From positions 1-53,539 of the forward strand of contig JAEWKH010000037.1 in assembly GCA_023386155.1 (NCBI GenBank): a stretch of 53,539 nucleotides of DNA, read 5' to 3'. Source of the DNA: Pseudomonadota bacterium (GTDB taxonomy: Bacteria; Pseudomonadota; Alphaproteobacteria; Rhizobiales; Beijerinckiaceae). Of the stretch, positions 1 to 9,500 are shown one piece after another. A program made the position numbers and the translations under genes. Numbering within the stretch: position 1 is the first letter of the stretch; each line of letters begins with the position of its first letter. The notes below the pieces were generated by a model, which was not told the DNA's origin, did no database searches, and saw nothing but the letters and a program-made list of their open reading frames with translations.

Positions 1-572
1 GCCCAGTTCAGACCGGCGTTGGACCAGCCGGGCGCGTTGCCGCGGCGGTCGGTGAAGAGATCCCCCTCGAAGAAGGCCTGGGACTGCTCGCCGTAGGAGC
101 CGGTCGTGTCGATCGTCTGGACCTCCACGGCGGTGAACTCCTGGACGCGTCCGGCGGTATCGAGCCTCGCGAGGATGTAGTCGATGAAGAAGTTGGAGGT
201 CTCGTCGCCTTCCTCGCCGCGGGGCTGCGGGATCGGCAGCTCGCCGCTCCAGTACTTCCCGAAGACCGCGACCTCGTTGCCGGTCATCTCGCCCGCTGCC
301 TTACGGCGCGTGATCTCCGCGGCCGGCGTGAGCTCCACACCTTCTCCGAAGGCTTCGACAGCGATCTCGCCGAGCACGCGGTGCGTCCTGGCGTAGAGGC
401 GGTTGGGGCAGACGATGACCGGTTCGCCGGCCCCCTGTTCGACGGAGCACGACCCGTGCCGGGGCTTGATGCATGCGTCGCGGACGAAGGGACATCGCCT
501 GTCCCGGACGAACTCCGCCGCCGCAGGATCCAGCGGCGTGTATCCGAAGAACTCAACTATGCGCAGCGCCAT
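1..572 (-). CDS. NotI-family type II restriction endonuclease, partial (C-terminus beyond left edge)
   Basis: About 190 N-terminal codons are visible, reading leftwards off the window. The N-terminus has EFFGY, then four cysteines (C27 in CPFVRD, C34, C42, C55 in CPNR) in the order of the metal-binding fold of NotI. Further on are FFIDYILARLD (D131) and VEVQTID (E150-x-Q152) followed by GSYGEQ, which match the D...ExQ catalytic triad of NotI, a PD-(D/E)XK nuclease that cuts an 8-bp GC site. The ATG at 572 was chosen because EFFG follows directly, as in NotI; no strong ribosome binding site is seen. The gene lies 88 bp downstream of another leftward gene, probably in one operon. No cognate methyltransferase is visible; it may lie further left. 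The family assignment is from recalled NotI motifs, and specificity cannot be read from sequence. Confidence 0.85.
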   Translation of the reverse strand, partial: MALRIVEFFGYTPLDPAAAEFVRDRRCPFVRDACIKPRHGSCSVEQGAGEPVIVCPNRLYARTHRVLGEIAVEAFGEGVELTPAAEITRRKAAGEMTGNEVAVFGKYWSGELPIPQPRGEEGDETSNFFIDYILARLDTAGRVQEFTAVEVQTIDTTGSYGEQSQAFFEGDLFTDRRGNAPGWSNAGLNW

Positions 573-660
573 TCCCGAATCGCCCCCGACCCAAACCTTG
601 ACCTTGTTAGGACGATGTGCGGCCGCGCTGCAACACAGTGCTTCGGTCCGGGTTCCGCCG

Positions 661-1482
661 CTACGCTGCGGCTTGGATCTCCGCGCCTGTAAGGCTAGTT
701 CCGAAATGGGCGTTCACGAGGGAGGCGAGCGCATTCGCGACGCTGGTGATCGTTCCTAGCCTGGCTGATTCGGTGACGGCTCCGCGCAGATCCGCCTTTA
801 CGACCGCAGCCATGGCATCCCTGATCACGTCCTCCGGCTGCGCTCCTGCGAGCCCTTGGGATGTCTTCGCTGCGGTGTCGAGGTGGCCGTCAAAGTTCCT
901 GAGGAGCGATCTGAGCAGTGTGCCGGCGTTCTGCGCCACTGTTGGATCGCTCAAAGACGCGTTGAAGCGCTTATCGCCGGTCAGGATCATCCGTGCCAGG
1001 AAGCGAGATGTCGCGTAGTTGGCATCATCCTCGAGGCTGGGTCCGCCTGTCTTCGCCTTTACGAAGTAAAGACTGTAGCTGATGGGGACTTGCCATGTCA
1101 CCAGAAGGTCAACCCGGTCCTCCTTCGTGGCCCGATGCCAGCGGGTATCATTGCTGGAGAACGTCTGGCATCCGGTCTTGACGCCGGCCCAACGGGCGAG
1201 CCGAGGCGGAGCCGACAGGTAACACCGCGCCCCGTTGTGTTTTCCCAGGTCGACGAGCAGCTCGGACACGAGCTCGCTGGGTGGAAAACGTAAGATGTAT
1301 GGTCCGAACCGGTTGTCAGTCCATGCCTGCGAGCTAAACCAAGTGCACTCGACGCCGCTTCGGTCTAGCGCGGCTAGTGCCGGGTTCTTGAGGTCTTCGC
1401 GAGCGAATGGCTGCGGCTCAATGAGGTCTGTCTGAAGCAGCTTCTCCAGCACCGTCCAATGTGTCGAATGATGGAACTCCAC
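661..1482 (-). CDS. Unknown protein co-oriented with NotI-like nuclease
   Basis: A 273-residue protein of no family I recognise. The GTG start at 1482 is preceded by a good ribosome binding site (GGGAGAGG). The N-terminal two thirds is mixed alpha/beta with hydrophobic strands (DRVDLLVTW, YSLYFVKAKTG); the C-terminal third is mostly helical and rich in Ala, Leu, Val and Thr. There is no signal peptide or membrane segment. It is upstream of the NotI-family gene on the same strand and diverges from the large helicase operon that starts near 1779. The position suggests a restriction-modification accessory or a separate defence gene, but no motif (no SAM-binding G-loop, no DPPY or PC motif) supports a methyltransferase. 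Confidence 0.7.
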   Translation of the reverse strand: MEFHHSTHWTVLEKLLQTDLIEPQPFAREDLKNPALAALDRSGVECTWFSSQAWTDNRFGPYILRFPPSELVSELLVDLGKHNGARCYLSAPPRLARWAGVKTGCQTFSSNDTRWHRATKEDRVDLLVTWQVPISYSLYFVKAKTGGPSLEDDANYATSRFLARMILTGDKRFNASLSDPTVAQNAGTLLRSLLRNFDGHLDTAAKTSQGLAGAQPEDVIRDAMAAVVKADLRGAVTESARLGTITSVANALASLVNAHFGTSLTGAEIQAAA

Positions 1483-1663
1483 TTGCCTCTCCCAGCTGCC
1501 TCACAGGGAGCAGGCAGTAAGCCATCAGCAGCGGCGCGCAAGCCTTGTTCTCGCATGCCAAACGAGAGGATAGATCTCCACTAAGAAATGATTTAACATC
1601 ACGTAAGGAATTTCTCAAACTGGGCATTATTCAAAACAGCGTCACTCCGGCCTACCTCGTGCT

Positions 1664-1687
1664 CTAATCCCGGATCGATTAGATTAG
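1664..1687. promoter_or_regulatory. Inverted repeat in divergent promoter gap
   Basis: CTAATC (1664-1669) and GATTAG (1677-1682) form a perfect 6-bp inverted repeat with a 7-bp spacer, and GATTAG overlaps a second copy (1682-1687). It lies in the 300-bp gap between the leftward 273-residue gene and the rightward helicase operon. It is a candidate operator for either transcript. No convincing -35/-10 pair was identified in the gap. Confidence 0.3.
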
Positions 1688-1778
1688 CCCAAGAGTGAAC
1701 CAAAGGTGTCAGCGGCGAAGAAGGCCCCCCCGCTTAAGTGGTAGTCTAAGTGATAATCTGCCAACCAGCGCTTCAGCT

Positions 1779-4409
1779 ATGGAAGGAAGCTGCTACCCTG
1801 TTAACATTGCAGCTATGCAAGGATCTGCCCCGGCCAATGAAGAAGCTAATCCCCCTGCCAGTTACCTAGATTGGGAGCACGCCTTAGTACGCCATTTCTT
1901 GACAGTAGGCGAAAGCGGGGACGCCTCACCGATTCGGTCTTTCGAGGTGACACCTTCCACATTGGCGGAGGCGGGTGGGATCGCAGGAGCTGGGGCCGAA
2001 GAGCAGGCGGTCGAATCATTCAAACGCCACGTCTGCCGCACGGGCCTTCGCGACGCCTTGGAACACGGCTGGTACCCGCGACTCGCGGCGACTGACGAAA
2101 CCCCAGGATACTTTGCCTATTTATGCTTGACACTCCTGATAGCTAGCAGTCCGGACGAGAGGCAGCTTGGCGGCGACTTTCATCAAAAGCTTCGGCGCTT
2201 CCTTGGTGTAACTAGCGGGTTTCGAGCACTGCCGGGCGTTGCTAAGATGTGGCGGTGGCTCGATGCATGGCTGAAGGACAGGCTTGTTAGGAGGCTGCCT
2301 TTCAGGGAGCTAGAGCTTCCGACGCCTCCGCCTGCTTGGGTGCACATTGGCTATACTCGGAAGCTCGCTTTCCCGGCAAAATCAGATGCGACGTTGCTGC
2401 GGACCTTCCTATCTCACAATCCGGACATCCTTGAGCGCCCGCTAGCTTTTATCCGCCGATTCGAGGCTTTCCTGGCCGGCTCGGACAAGGCATCTGACGG
2501 AATGGTCGAGAGTTTCAGCGACTTCAGGGCGGCTCGGTTAGGTGGTGATCGCTTCCTCGCGGAGCACCCATTCTGGCGCCTTGCAAAGTTCTGCGCCGAA
2601 GCGACGTCAGCTGCCGAGGGAACGGAGACAAAAGTTGTCTGCAGCTTCGATGAGGATGGAGCGCCTCTTTTCACGACGTTCAGCATGGACGGGGAACGGC
2701 TAACGCAGGGACTAACGACGTTGTCTGAGGCTGTCGCGGCTATGGGCCTTGGCGCGGCGACCAGGGCACCCACGCTGCGACGTGGCCTTTTGGTTTTTCA
2801 GCAGGTGGGGTATGGCCGCTGGCAATCGACACTAGGCTTGGAGACCGCTCCCGGAGCGGTAAGGCTTGGATGCTCTGCTCAAGCCTATTCCAGCCTGCGG
2901 GATCACCGATCCCGCTTCGCAGCTTCCGGTAGTTGGTACTTTTCCGTTGAGCCCCTTGCCCGAGGCATAGCGGACGAATGTGCCAGCCTCCTAGGCGTCA
3001 GCAACATTGATGATGCCAAGCTTTCGACCGTCTCCATTTTCGGCGGCGTGCGGACGGGCGGGATATGGTTGGGCCGGCCAATTTTCCTGCCCAGGATCGC
3101 ATCCGGTGCGGATGGTGGAATGGTAAGGCCAGGCGCAGGCGCGGAGGGCGACCTCACCGTCGAAGTCGAAACAGTTGGGGTGATGCGACTAAGGTCCACC
3201 CGCCCAGTGTCCGGGGCCTGGTTCATCGAGCCGAGTCTAGGGAGGCTCTGGTCGAGACGGGTCACCTTTTCCTCAGATGCCTTAATTCATGAACGGCTCG
3301 GGGAGACAGCTTGCCAATACTCCCCAATCGCAGATTGGGCCGGTTCTGGACCCGGTTCCGTTGAGGGAAGCCGCCATCCGAGAGGCTGGGACAGCGCCAG
3401 TGGAAATGTTGATGACCTCGTCGAGGCGGTCTATGCGGGTGGCCGCTCCGGATGGGACGAGTCAGAGCTGATCGCCACGATTCAGGACGCTTTTGGAAAG
3501 CAAGTGGATCCCTGGTCAATGCTCAGGGTCCTGGCTGACGCCGCGGTCATCCAGCCCCGTTTGAGATCGCAGTGGAAAGGCCGCGTATGGACGTTACGCC
3601 CGCCAGTCCTGCGGCGGGTCGGCAGCATTGCGCTGGCGGAAGGCGCCATCTGTGAGAAGATGGCGCAGGAGTTCAGGCAGGCTTGTGTAGCATCGAACGT
3701 TGCCGCCTTCCGTCAGAGCGGTGTTCAGATACTCGCGCCTGCAGTAGTTGGGTGCGACGGTCATGGAGCCGCTCGCGTCGCCGAGCGTCTTGGCTGGAGC
3801 TTGGTTTCCGATGCGACGCATCCAGAAGGCCGGCTTGCGTTCAAGCAATCCTCGCTCACGCTCATAGGAAGGCGGCCTGCTTCACGGTGGGATTGGGCAG
3901 CCCGGCGGTTCATTGCTGACGAAAGAGAAGGCACTGGGGAGGTCACTCTCACCCGCTGGGCGCAGCCAAGCGGGCGCGATCACGACGTATACACCGTAGA
4001 AAGTAAGCGGGACCGCGCGCACCACCACCTGCTTTCTCGGACAGCCGCAGTCCTGCTCGCTCACAGCTTGGCCCGTATCCCATTATTCGCGGCCGAGGAT
4101 GGATTTCTGGTTGGCCTAACTGCGGAGGCTCACCTCCCTGATAAGCTTGCCGCCTATCTCAGACTGAGGCATGCATCGAACGCGGGCATCTTAGGGGGGC
4201 TACGCGTTTATCACGCCGACAGCGTCGACCTTGCGTGGCTCCGCAGATTGCTGCCTGCTGTCATCGATGCGCCGGCTGATAAACATCGCAAAACAGGAGT
4301 GGAGGCGGTATCGATTGCACGTCATTCGAACGGCAAGACTCGTTTAGCTTGGCGCGGCGGCGTGCTCGTTGCCTTTGCGCCCGGTGAAATCGTTGTGGGG
4401 GAAGACTGA
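1779..4409 (+). CDS. Druantia-like operon gene 1, large protein of unknown fold
   Basis: First gene of a three-gene operon with a DUF1998-type helicase. From the ATG at 1779 it encodes 876 residues. The frame stays open back to a GTG at 1695, and an ATG at 1815 is also possible; none has a clear ribosome binding site, and the low-complexity Arg-rich stretch before 1779 argues against the longest form. I recognise no enzymatic motif. The protein is Trp/Arg-rich and probably globular. Its C-terminal 150 residues include a helical segment (HSLARIPLFAAEDGFLVG) and a Leu-rich stretch near AYLRLRHASNAGILGGL. The stop is 3 bp before the ATG of the next gene, so translation is coupled. In Druantia type II systems two large proteins of unknown function (DruF, DruG) accompany the DruE helicase, and this gene would be one of them; the assignment rests on context. 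Confidence 0.75.
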   Translation: MEGSCYPVNIAAMQGSAPANEEANPPASYLDWEHALVRHFLTVGESGDASPIRSFEVTPSTLAEAGGIAGAGAEEQAVESFKRHVCRTGLRDALEHGWYPRLAATDETPGYFAYLCLTLLIASSPDERQLGGDFHQKLRRFLGVTSGFRALPGVAKMWRWLDAWLKDRLVRRLPFRELELPTPPPAWVHIGYTRKLAFPAKSDATLLRTFLSHNPDILERPLAFIRRFEAFLAGSDKASDGMVESFSDFRAARLGGDRFLAEHPFWRLAKFCAEATSAAEGTETKVVCSFDEDGAPLFTTFSMDGERLTQGLTTLSEAVAAMGLGAATRAPTLRRGLLVFQQVGYGRWQSTLGLETAPGAVRLGCSAQAYSSLRDHRSRFAASGSWYFSVEPLARGIADECASLLGVSNIDDAKLSTVSIFGGVRTGGIWLGRPIFLPRIASGADGGMVRPGAGAEGDLTVEVETVGVMRLRSTRPVSGAWFIEPSLGRLWSRRVTFSSDALIHERLGETACQYSPIADWAGSGPGSVEGSRHPRGWDSASGNVDDLVEAVYAGGRSGWDESELIATIQDAFGKQVDPWSMLRVLADAAVIQPRLRSQWKGRVWTLRPPVLRRVGSIALAEGAICEKMAQEFRQACVASNVAAFRQSGVQILAPAVVGCDGHGAARVAERLGWSLVSDATHPEGRLAFKQSSLTLIGRRPASRWDWAARRFIADEREGTGEVTLTRWAQPSGRDHDVYTVESKRDRAHHHLLSRTAAVLLAHSLARIPLFAAEDGFLVGLTAEAHLPDKLAAYLRLRHASNAGILGGLRVYHADSVDLAWLRRLLPAVIDAPADKHRKTGVEAVSIARHSNGKTRLAWRGGVLVAFAPGEIVVGED

Positions 4410-4412
4410 TTG

Positions 4413-6545
4413 ATGGCGCGGGGCAAGGAACTGATCGGGCGGGGTGCACATGGGCGAAACGCTGTAGCGTCGATCACGCCTGTTGCCGAACGGCAGGAGG
4501 ACGGATCCTGGATCCCGATTTCTAGTACGCGGATCCTGTTCCCACCTGATGGCTCAGTCGAGGTGCGTGGCGTGCTTGCTACGTCGATCAGGGATGGCGA
4601 ATGGTTTCTATTCTCTACTGCTCCGAATGATCGGCACCGCGCTCCGGTGAAATACAGGGCCCTGCATCCTCGCCGCCTCACTCGCTTCCTTGACTTTCCG
4701 GCGGGTGAGACCTCGGAGGCGCGCCGCCGCCTCGTTGTGGAGATCGGCCTCGAAGCCGGTGCCCCCGGAGAGTGGGCGGTTAGGATCAATCCCGACGAGA
4801 TCGTCCGTGTGACCCTTGCCAGCGGGGACGACGGACGCTGGCGGGCTGAGCGGTCAAAATTTCTCGCCCAGCTTCCGGTCAGGCGGTTCGACCCGGATTG
4901 CGTGGTGCCGCTGCCCGGTACCCTGGATGCTCCTCTCCTCTACGACTTCGACGCGTCTGTCCAAACTGGGCACGCTGTGAACTGGTCCACCGATGCGGAT
5001 TACTTGCGGATGGTCTGCTCTGCTTTGGCGGCAGGGGGAAGGCATGACGCCACTAGAGCGCTGGAGGTTTTGGCCGCACAAGCTGAAGCAACCCGTGGCG
5101 CGTCGGCGGTCAATGGAGCAGATCCGGCGATCCTGAACGATACGGTACGCACTGGAGCTATAGTCGAGCGCCTCAAGGCGGACGAGGAGGCTCTCAGCAT
5201 GGCCGCGAACGCCCTCGCATCACAGCCAGAAGTGCAGGAAGTCCTGCGAAATTTGGCTGATGCGAAGGCCAGCGAGGAGATTCCCAAACTGGAGATCGCT
5301 GCTCGGGCAAGAATTGAAAGGGAATGGCAGGCTGAGCACGGTGAGAGGCTGGCGAGGGCCAGCACGGAGATTGCTGAGCTGAAGGCCGAGGAACTGGCCT
5401 CCCTTGAACGCATGCGCGCCGCCGCCCTGGCTGACATAGAGGCCGCAGCCGTCGCTGAGAGGGCTAAGGCGAGCGCCGAGGCTGAGGCGGAAGCCGAGGA
5501 GATTAGGCGGCGTCTGCGCGAGGAGCTTGAAGTGATTCAGGGCCGCATCCGGTTATCTGAGGAGGCTTTGGCGGCCTTCGAAGGGCGCCGCGCTTGCCTC
5601 ACTGAAACTGTTGCAGCCCTGAGCGAGAGCGAGGCTGCATTGATCGGTCGTGTCGAAGCTCTCTCTCAGGACGCTGACCGACTCTCGCGGTGGTCGCGTT
5701 CGGCTCTGGGACATGCCACCTTTCCAGTATTAGAGAAGGAAGGCACAGTCTCCCTAGGTGAGATCGAGGCGTCAGCCCTCAAGCTCAAGGTGCTTACTGC
5801 CGAGGGTGTGGAGGCGGTGGCGCGTCTTGCTGTTCTTCTTGCCGCAGGCGAGGTCCCGATCATCAGAGGACACGATGGCCGAAACCTCATTGAGATCGCG
5901 ACCATCTTGCTCGCCGGCGGGCGAATGGCGCGACTGCATGCGGATCCTACGCTCGTGACATATGATGATTTGTGGTCACGGCCAGGTGGCGGTCCTCTGA
6001 CGGCTTTCGGATCTGCGGCGGCTTGGACAGCAGAGACAAACAGGCCTGTTTTGGGGTACATTTCTGGCGCCGAACATTCGGCGGCGCGCTTCTGGTACCC
6101 TGCACTCGCAGACGCGAAGCGCCGTGGGCTGCTTCCTCGCACTCTGATGCTCTGCGTTGGGCTGGAGGACGCAGCAGTGGAAGAAGCCGCAGCCTTGCCG
6201 AAAGATGCTTTCGCTGTTGCCAGTGAAACGCTGCTTAACCCCAAGGCTATTCCGGTTATTCCGCGCGTGCTCTCGGCGACATCGGCAGAACCCAGATCCC
6301 TCGATCTATCGCAGCCTGTAGTCGATGAGGCCGCAGCCGCACTGATGCTGGCAAAACACGGGGGCGGCCTCTCAATTGAGGCGACGCTCCGGTTGGTCCG
6401 TCTCTATGCCGCCGCGTGTGCGGCATTCGGAGATGAGCGCGGCTTCGCCTTTGCTGCAAATGCGGCACAAGCACTCGCTGCCTCAGTGAATGCCTCCCAA
6501 CCCTTTGACCCCTCTGTCCAAATGAGCTTGGCCGCTAATGCTTGA
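4413..6545 (+). CDS. Druantia-like operon gene 2, coiled-coil protein
   Basis: A 710-residue protein starting at ATG 4413, three bases after the preceding stop. The N-terminal ~200 residues look beta-rich and globular. Residues ~256-425 form a long charged coiled coil with many Ala/Glu/Arg heptads. The C-terminal ~285 residues resume an alpha/beta fold (GEVPIIRGHDGRNLIEIA near residue 480, then LTAFGSAAAWTAE and VLGYISGAEHSAARFW), which resembles a P-loop-type fold without an obvious Walker A. The gene overlaps the helicase gene by 8 bp (ATG 6538 inside the last codons), so the three proteins are probably made together. The order, large unknown, coiled-coil unknown, DruE-type helicase, resembles Druantia type II DruF/DruG/DruE as I recall it. 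The coil suggests an oligomerising scaffold or DNA-clamping partner, which is inference. Confidence 0.75.
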   Translation: MARGKELIGRGAHGRNAVASITPVAERQEDGSWIPISSTRILFPPDGSVEVRGVLATSIRDGEWFLFSTAPNDRHRAPVKYRALHPRRLTRFLDFPAGETSEARRRLVVEIGLEAGAPGEWAVRINPDEIVRVTLASGDDGRWRAERSKFLAQLPVRRFDPDCVVPLPGTLDAPLLYDFDASVQTGHAVNWSTDADYLRMVCSALAAGGRHDATRALEVLAAQAEATRGASAVNGADPAILNDTVRTGAIVERLKADEEALSMAANALASQPEVQEVLRNLADAKASEEIPKLEIAARARIEREWQAEHGERLARASTEIAELKAEELASLERMRAAALADIEAAAVAERAKASAEAEAEAEEIRRRLREELEVIQGRIRLSEEALAAFEGRRACLTETVAALSESEAALIGRVEALSQDADRLSRWSRSALGHATFPVLEKEGTVSLGEIEASALKLKVLTAEGVEAVARLAVLLAAGEVPIIRGHDGRNLIEIATILLAGGRMARLHADPTLVTYDDLWSRPGGGPLTAFGSAAAWTAETNRPVLGYISGAEHSAARFWYPALADAKRRGLLPRTLMLCVGLEDAAVEEAAALPKDAFAVASETLLNPKAIPVIPRVLSATSAEPRSLDLSQPVVDEAAAALMLAKHGGGLSIEATLRLVRLYAAACAAFGDERGFAFAANAAQALAASVNASQPFDPSVQMSLAANA

Positions 6546-9500
6546 TCCTATCGGCGGGTTCTCCCGCATACGCGACTTCTTCGTTTCGTACATCGAGTCT
6601 GCTTTTCGCATCTCTGACCCGGTCACCGCAGCGGAGCGGCGGCGGCTACTTTTGGAACAGGATGTTCTAGCCACTGAGCCGCTGATCGAGCCGGTACTCC
6701 GATATCGCGCCAGCGATCTTGCACTGGAGGATCTGCTTGGATCTGATGTCTTGAATCCGCTCAGTGAGGAAGGACAGGCCGCGTTCGTGGAACTTGCGCT
6801 CAGTGGCTTGTTCGATGGCGAAGCGGCGTCCGGGAAGCTTCGCCGGAAGTCAGCCTATGCCCCTTACACGCATCAGATAAAAATGCTGGAGCGCGGAATC
6901 CGCCCCGGAATGCCGAGTATTGTCACCTCCGGCACCGGCTCAGGAAAGACCGAGAGTTTTATGCTTCCGATCTTGGCGAGCCTCGCCAATGAGGCAGTGA
7001 ATTGGCCTGCACCGTCGGAAGATTATCTGGCCAATTTTTGGTGGCGCAACGGCAAGCAGTTCAATGCCAGGAGGCGGCAACGTGCGGGCGAGAGGCGCCC
7101 TGCTGCCTTACGGGCGTTGATCCTTTATCCAATGAATGCCCTTGTCGCTGATCAGATGGTCCGTCTTCGGAAGGCCCTTGATTCGGACGAAGCGCGCGAA
7201 ACAATGGACGGTCGCTTCGCAGGTAACCGAATATTCTTTGGCAACTACACCGGTGAAACACCTGTAACCGGGCACCTGCGGCACCCACGCTTGGGCGACG
7301 AGGAGATCGAGAAGAAAAGGAGGGCACGGCGTATCAGCAAGCTGCGCCAGGCGATGCGCCGATTTGACGAGGATCAGAAGGCAGCCCGCGATCACGATGC
7401 CCGCATGCGCCTTGAGGCCGCCGAGGAGGGGCGAAAACCGCCGGAGCCAACGTCGTTTATTTTCCCCTCACTAGATGGCGGAGAAATGGTCTCCCGCTGG
7501 GACATGCAGGACGCACCGCCAGATATCCTGGTGACGAATGCTTCGATGCTCGGGGCCATGCTTTCTCGCGAGGTCGAAGATCCGATTTTCCAGAAGACGC
7601 GGGATTGGCTCGCCAGCGACCCCGACGCGTACTTCTACCTTGTTTTCGACGAACTCCATCTCGTCCGCGGGTCGGCAGGCACGGAAGTGTCCTTCCTAGT
7701 CAAAAGCCTTCTCGTCCGGCTAGGACTCGACCAGCCTGAACACCGGCACAAGTTGCGCATACTTGCCTCCAGTGCTTCGTTACCAATGGACGGAGAGAAG
7801 GGCGAACAGAGCCGGCGTTACCTCCGTGATCTGTTCGCCCCATTCGGTACCTTTGCCTCATCGAGATCCGAGGGCGAATTTGACACCCAATTCTGGGATA
7901 GCTGCGTGGTCGCTGGCGATCCCGAGTTGCCGCTAGCCCTTACAGGCAAGCTCCCGCCGGAGCCCTTCACCAGTCTGCTCCGGGCGATCGGTGGCCCCGA
8001 CCAGCTTATCGCAGAGTTTCCCACTACAGCGGAGAGCGAGGAAGCTCTGCGCCGCGTTGGGCGCATCTTTGGATTGTCAGACAGCGATATTGGAACCCTG
8101 GCTGGCAAGATTGCTGGAAGTGCTGCGGCGGCGCTCGCAGCGGCGTGTGCAGCTGAGCGCAGTGTGCGAGCAACACCGGTGTCTGCAATCGCGGACTCGG
8201 TTTTCGGAGTCAAGGATCCCGATGCAGTGCGCGGCCTCATGCTTGCACGCGCGATCCCAGACAGCGGCGCCTGGAATTCCAAAGCTCCCGCGGGTACCGC
8301 GTCATTCAGAGTTCACACCTTTATACGGAACGTCGAGGGACTCTTTGGCGCTCCTGTGCCTGGTGACCGGCAAAAGGTTCGGTTCACCGATCTCACCATT
8401 GTGCGCGGGGTGTCCCATGGCAGGCCGCGAGAAGGGAAAACCGAAGGGCCACGCCTTTTCGAGATGCTCTACTGCGAGGCGTGCGGTGACATGTTCCTAG
8501 GCGGCCAACGCGGCCAGCCTGCCGAGACGTCGGAAGAATTTGAGCTGCTTCCGTCTGCCGCGGATCTGGAGCGGGCGCCCGATCGGGGAGCGCCTGAGCT
8601 ATATGATAAGATGACATTCAACCAGTTCGCCGTGTTTTGGCCGGCTGAGGGAGAGGCCGCTAGTTGTGAGAATAGCTGGGACCGATGGGACGAAGCTACG
8701 CTTGATACCCTCACAGGTGTGGTTTCGACACGAGAGACAGGTCACCGGCCAAACCTCTTGCGCGGGAAAATCTATTACCAGCTGCCCGGGGCCAACAAGG
8801 ACCCGATGAAAAGAACAGCACAACCATTCTGCTGTCCTCGATGCGGAACCGACTACGCAACCCGACCGGCCACTATGAGGCGTTCGCCTATTCGCGCCTT
8901 CCGCACGGGTTTCACAAAGGCGTCGCAGCTGGTTGCCACCGAACTCTTTGAACTACTGCACGCCATCGGCTCAGAAGCCAAGAGTATAATCTTCTCAGAT
9001 AGCCGGCAGGATGCAGCAAACCAGGCCCTGGAGATCGAGAGGCTTCACCTGCGTGACCTGCGCCGCGAGATCTTCGTTACCGCCGCCATAAAGCTTCTGG
9101 ACGAGGCAAGGGAGAGACAGGTCTCCCCGGAGGAGAAGAAGCGGATCACGAAAGAGCTGATGGAAAAGGACGACTTCGAAGGCCTGCAGCGTTTGATGTC
9201 TGAGTGGCAGAAGGCTGACGACAAGGACATCATCAACATCGTGACCAGGAAAGTCCGCATCGACCGGCTATTGCAATTCCGGGAAGGGGAAAGCGGATCT
9301 GAAAACCCCATTTCCTACGTGGCATCAGAGTATGTTCGCCTTGGCATTCACCCCTTTGACGAACTCGGACGGAAGCGGGTCGGTGACGGTCCATGGCACG
9401 AGGCCTTCGTGATCGAGGATGGTAAGGTCAGGTACGCGCCGCACCTGAGCGCAGTAGATCGAGCGCGTTTAGGCTCATCGATCCTTGAGGCTCAGTCCGA

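Noticed and set aside
661..1482. Cognate methyltransferase for the NotI-like enzyme
   Set aside because: No SAM-binding G-loop, no NPPY/DPPY and no PC motif are visible, so the gene was left as unknown.
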